Assembly: GCF_001889525.1 (NCBI RefSeq)
Contig: NZ_CP018192.1
Coordinates: forward strand, 620,001 to 684,000
DNA length: 64,000 bases
Source: Granulibacter bethesdensis
GTDB lineage: Bacteria; Pseudomonadota; Alphaproteobacteria; Acetobacterales; Acetobacteraceae
Direction of reading: 5' to 3'
Part shown: piece by piece, positions 61,181 through 64,000 of the stretch
How positions within the stretch are numbered: the stretch's first letter is position 1
How the letters are laid out: every line of letters begins with the position of its first letter
Made by a program: the position numbers and the translations under genes
The notes under the pieces: model-generated
What the model was told of the DNA's origin: nothing
Seen by the model: only the letters and a program-made list of their open reading frames with translations
The model's database searches: none

Positions 61181-62410
61181 ATGGCCCGCATTGTCATGAA
61201 ATTCGGCGGCACATCCGTCGGTGATCTCGACCGCATCCGCAATGTCGCGCGTCTGGTCAAACGCGAGGTGGATGCCGGGAATGAGGTTTCGGTCGTCGTC
61301 TCCGCCATGTCTGGCGTGACCAACCAGCTGGTCGGCTACTGCCAGTCCCTGTCGCCGCTGCATGATGCGCGGGAATACGACACGGTCGTGGCCACAGGGG
61401 AGCAGGTCACCACCGGGCTGCTGTCGATCGCGTTGCAGGAGGCAGGCGTGGATGCCCGCTCCTGGCTTGGCTGGCAGTTGCCGATCCGCACCGATAATGC
61501 CCATGGCAAGGCCCGTATCGAAAGCATTGAGGGCGGAGAACTGATCCGCCGCATGCAGGCCGGTCAGGTGCCAGTCGTGGCGGGTTTTCAGGGGATTGGC
61601 CCCGATCACCGTATCACCACGCTCGGCCGTGGCGGCTCCGACACTTCGGCGGTGGCGGTGGCGGCGGCAGTGCGGGCGGATCGCTGCGACATTTATACCG
61701 ACGTGGATGGGGTCTATACCACCGATCCGCGTATCGTTTCCCGCGCCAGAAAGCTGGATCGTATTTCGTACGAGGAAATGCTGGAACTGGCCTCTGTCGG
61801 CTCCAAGGTGCTGCAAACCCGCAGCGTCGAGCTGGCGATGAAGGAACGGGTACGCGTCAGGGTCCTATCCAGTTTCGTGGATCCTGAAGGCGAGAATGTC
61901 GGCACATTGGTAGTGGATGAGGACGAGATCGTGGAAAAGGAAATGGTGTCCGGCATTGCGTATTCGCGGGACGAGGCAAAGATCACTGTCCGGCGCGTGC
62001 CGGACAGGCCCGGCGTGGCGGCACATGTGCTGGGACCGCTGACGGAAGCCAATGTGAATGTGGACATGATCGTCCAGAACGTGGCGGAAGATGGCACCAC
62101 CGACATGACTTTCACCGTTGGCACTTCAGATCTGCCGCGCGCGCAGGCCGCGTTGTCGGCGGCACAGGTGGAGATTGGCTTTGCGGAAATGAGTGCTGAT
62201 CCCCAAGTGTGCAAAATCAGCGTGGTGGGTGTCGGCATGCGCAGCCATGTCGGCGTGGCAACCACCATGTTCCGCACGCTGGCGGAAAAAGGGATCAACA
62301 TTCAGGTGATCTCCACCAGCGAGATCAAGGTCAGTGTGCTGATTGCCGAGGAATATGCGGAGCTTGCAGTGCGCGCCCTGCATACTGCGTATGGTCTGGA
62401 TGCGGCCTGA
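61181..62410 (+). CDS. lysC: Aspartokinase
   Basis: A 409-residue monofunctional aspartate kinase, first step of lysine, threonine and methionine synthesis. MARIVMKFGGTSVGDLDRIR contains the KFGGTS ATP-binding motif. GRGGSDTSAVAVAAAVRADR lies near residue 148 and the substrate region YTDVDGVYTTDPRIV near 172. Two C-terminal ACT domains, VRRVPDRPGVAAHVLGPLTE and SVVGVGMRSHVGVATTMFRT, confer feedback control. The next gene starts 5 bases later. Confidence 0.97.
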   Translation: MARIVMKFGGTSVGDLDRIRNVARLVKREVDAGNEVSVVVSAMSGVTNQLVGYCQSLSPLHDAREYDTVVATGEQVTTGLLSIALQEAGVDARSWLGWQLPIRTDNAHGKARIESIEGGELIRRMQAGQVPVVAGFQGIGPDHRITTLGRGGSDTSAVAVAAAVRADRCDIYTDVDGVYTTDPRIVSRARKLDRISYEEMLELASVGSKVLQTRSVELAMKERVRVRVLSSFVDPEGENVGTLVVDEDEIVEKEMVSGIAYSRDEAKITVRRVPDRPGVAAHVLGPLTEANVNVDMIVQNVAEDGTTDMTFTVGTSDLPRAQAALSAAQVEIGFAEMSADPQVCKISVVGVGMRSHVGVATTMFRTLAEKGINIQVISTSEIKVSVLIAEEYAELAVRALHTAYGLDAA

Positions 62411-62414
62411 TCGC

Positions 62415-63482
62415 ATGACGGATATCACTCAGACCAGTAACGCAGCCGCTCTCGACCCTCGTAGTCTGGCTGCCGCCAGTGTCAGGCTGGAAGAGCTGTG
62501 GTCCCGCGGGACGGAATTTCTTGGTTCCCGGTACGCCATTCTCGGCGGTGCAATGAGCTGGGTCAGCGAGCGGCACCTTGTCTCCGCCATTTCCAATGCG
62601 GGTGGTTTCGGCGTGATCGCTTGCGGCTCCATGATGCCGGACCAGCTTGCAGCGGAGATTGCCGCCACGCAGGCGCTGACCGACCAGCCTTTTGGCGTCA
62701 ACCTCATTACCATGCATCCGGCGCTGGATGATCTGATCCGCGTGTGTCTGGAGGCGAAAGTCGGCCATATCGTGCTGGCAGGCGGATTGCCGCCGGGCGG
62801 CGCCGTGCGTGCGGTGAAGGATGGCGGCGCGAAGCTGATCTGCTTTGCGCCTGCCCTGGTGCTGGCGAAGCGTCTGGTTCGCTCCGGTGCAGATGCGCTG
62901 GTGATCGAGGGGGCAGAGGCCGGGGGGCATATCGGTCCCGTTTCACTGACCGTTCTGGCGCAGGAAATTCTGCCTCATCTACGGGATGTGCCGGTGTTTG
63001 TCGCTGGTGGTCTGGGCCGGGGTGAAGCGATCCTGTCCTATCTGGAAATGGGGGCTTCTGGCGCACAGCTCGGTACCCGCTTTGCCGCCACGCGTGAAAG
63101 CATTGCGCATGAGAATTTCAAGCGGGCTTTCTACCGCGCCAATGCGCGCGACGCGCTGCCGAGCGTACAACTGGATGAGCGCTTCCCGGTTATTCCCGTG
63201 CGGGGGCTGATCAATGAAGGTACCCGCCAATTCATGCGTCATCAGTTGGAAACCCGTGACCGCTTCCTGTCCGGGGAACTGACGCGGGATCAGGCTCAGC
63301 TTGAAATCGAGCATTTCTGGGCCGGAGCGCTGCGTCGCGCCGTCATTGATGGGGATGTGGAACATGGCTCGGTCATGGCCGGGCAGTCGGTCGGTATGGT
63401 GACGGGTGAGCAGGCCATTCCAGAGGTCATCGCAGAATTGGTGGAGCAGGCTGTTTCCGCCATAGCGCTGCGCAGCCTGTAA
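62415..63482 (+). CDS. Nitronate monooxygenase-like FMN protein
   Basis: A 355-residue TIM-barrel flavoprotein of the nitronate monooxygenase/2-nitropropane dioxygenase family. It starts MTDITQTSNAAALDPRSLAA at 62415. FMN-binding features are GGAMSWVSERHLVSAISNAG near residue 42, FGVNLITMHP, IEGAEAGGHIGPVSLTVL with the candidate catalytic His near 177, and VFVAGGLGRGEAILSYLEMG. Some relatives are enoyl-ACP reductase FabK or trans-2 enoyl reductases, so the exact reaction is uncertain. It lies 4 bases downstream of lysC. Confidence 0.85.
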   Translation: MTDITQTSNAAALDPRSLAAASVRLEELWSRGTEFLGSRYAILGGAMSWVSERHLVSAISNAGGFGVIACGSMMPDQLAAEIAATQALTDQPFGVNLITMHPALDDLIRVCLEAKVGHIVLAGGLPPGGAVRAVKDGGAKLICFAPALVLAKRLVRSGADALVIEGAEAGGHIGPVSLTVLAQEILPHLRDVPVFVAGGLGRGEAILSYLEMGASGAQLGTRFAATRESIAHENFKRAFYRANARDALPSVQLDERFPVIPVRGLINEGTRQFMRHQLETRDRFLSGELTRDQAQLEIEHFWAGALRRAVIDGDVEHGSVMAGQSVGMVTGEQAIPEVIAELVEQAVSAIALRSL

Positions 63483-63554
63483 TCCAGGCCGGGTTTCTCA
63501 CCAAATACGGGCTATTCGGCAGCATCTTCTCCTGTGAGAGACTGCCATATGGCT

Positions 63555-63574
63555 TTCGTTGACCGATCGGTCAT
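63555..63574. promoter_or_regulatory. Palindromic site upstream of ptsP
   Basis: GACCGATCGGTC (within TTGACCGATCGGTCATGCAA) is a perfect 12-bp dyad resembling a TetR-type operator. It lies in the 261-base spacer upstream of ptsP. No regulator is adjacent. Confidence 0.3.
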
Positions 63575-63743
63575 GCAACATTGTCTTTCGTGATTCGCGA
63601 CAGGACGCGGCGATGGACAGGACAGGGCGGCAGAGGATGCGCTGGGCGGAGCAGGGGAGCGACAGCTTCCTGTTCCTCCTGCTGCACGTCCGGCGCCTTT
63701 ATCGGCCTTTTGGGCCGGGCCTGATATTGCCCCTGATATTGCC

Positions 63744-64000
63744 ATGGTGATGCGCCCTCCTGCCGCACCGCGCCGCCTGTTGGCCCGGTTGCGGGCGCTT
63801 ATGGCTGGTGATGAAGCACCGTTGGCAGAGCTGGTGCGTCTTGTTGCGTCCGAACTCGTCAGCGAAGTCTGTTCGATTTACGCGCTGCGGCCCGGCGAAA
63901 TTCTGGAACTGGTGGCGACTGAGGGATTGTATCCCGATGCGGTTGGCCGCACCCGGTTGCGGCTGGGCGAAGGAATTGTCGGCATCGTGGCCGCGTCCGG
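63744..64000 (+). CDS. ptsP: PEP-protein phosphotransferase PtsP (N-terminal part, cut by edge)
   Basis: The first 85 codons of a gene that runs off the right edge. From ATG 63744 (or 63750) the protein reads MVMRPPAAPRRLLARLRALM and then GDEAPLAELVRLVASELVSE. VCSIYALRPGEILELVATEG followed by LYPDAVGRTRLRLGEGIVGI is the start of a GAF domain. In alphaproteobacteria this domain opens EI-Ntr (PtsP), which follows lysC and senses nitrogen through PEP phosphotransfer. The PEP-utilising domains are outside the window, so the name rests on the GAF sequence and context. The frame is open upstream to 63594 but has no better start. Confidence 0.8.
   Translation, partial: MVMRPPAAPRRLLARLRALMAGDEAPLAELVRLVASELVSEVCSIYALRPGEILELVATEGLYPDAVGRTRLRLGEGIVGIVAAS

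Overview
The window is a chromosomal segment of an alphaproteobacterium. GC content is high, apart from one conspicuous AT-rich island. Ribosomal proteins, RpoA/B/C, ETF-ubiquinone oxidoreductase, an ATP12-type assembly factor, UbiG and the lysC-ptsP neighbourhood all read as alphaproteobacterial. The mix of these genes with a giant AIDA/RTX-repeat surface protein suggests an acetic-acid-bacterium relative (Acetobacteraceae, possibly Granulibacter-like). That placement is inferred from reading the proteins, not from a search.

Region 1 (1-7.8 kb) is mixed metabolism. It holds a DEAD-box RNA helicase cut by the left edge, an MntR-type manganese regulator, a GT4 glycosyltransferase, a polyphosphate-glucokinase-like ROK kinase, an SsuBC-like ABC transporter pair without a binding protein, and ETF-QO closed by a strong bidirectional terminator. 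Region 2 (7.8-13.7 kb) is one minus-strand gene of 1,898 codons. It encodes a repetitive AIDA-like/RTX-like protein with no visible signal peptide or autotransporter barrel, preceded by a very AT-rich spacer.

Region 3 (13.8-42.4 kb) is the transcription/translation supercluster, all on the plus strand: rplK-rplA-rplJ-rplL-rpoB-rpoC, rpsL-rpsG-tuf, the S10 operon (rpsJ to rpsQ), the spc operon (rplN to secY-adk) and the alpha operon (rpsM-rpsK-rpoA-rplQ). Two usual members are missing from their expected places: secE-nusG before rplK, and fusA between rpsG and tuf. Most coding junctions are tight, but several spacers carry strong RNA hairpins: the rplK leader, rplA-rplJ, rplL-rpoB, rpoB-rpoC, rplE-rpsN and rplO-secY. 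The rplO-secY spacer also contains a tiny ORF whose ribosome-binding site lies inside a hairpin arm. Good promoters precede rpsL and rpsM, and intrinsic terminators follow rpoC, adk and rplQ.

Region 4 (42.4-64 kb) is housekeeping and envelope genes. An AEC transporter is followed by rarA and an RluC-type synthase, whose stop overlaps a run of translationally coupled genes (AsmA-like, ATP12, acylphosphatase), then lolA. Convergent lipB, tRNA-Leu(GAG), a secreted pepsin-like aspartic protease and galU come next. Then come phosphomannomutase/phosphoglucomutase, a DUF3553 protein, moaA, a methyltransferase, a lipoprotein gene that looks frameshifted, and a small XRE regulator beside comF. The region ends with a monothiol/dithiol-type glutaredoxin, a DUF1178 protein, ubiG, lysC, a nitronate-monooxygenase-like flavoprotein and the start of ptsP cut by the right edge. 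galU, the mutase and the GT4 enzyme would supply and use sugar nucleotides for surface polysaccharide. No CRISPR array, insertion sequence, rRNA or replication origin was seen.
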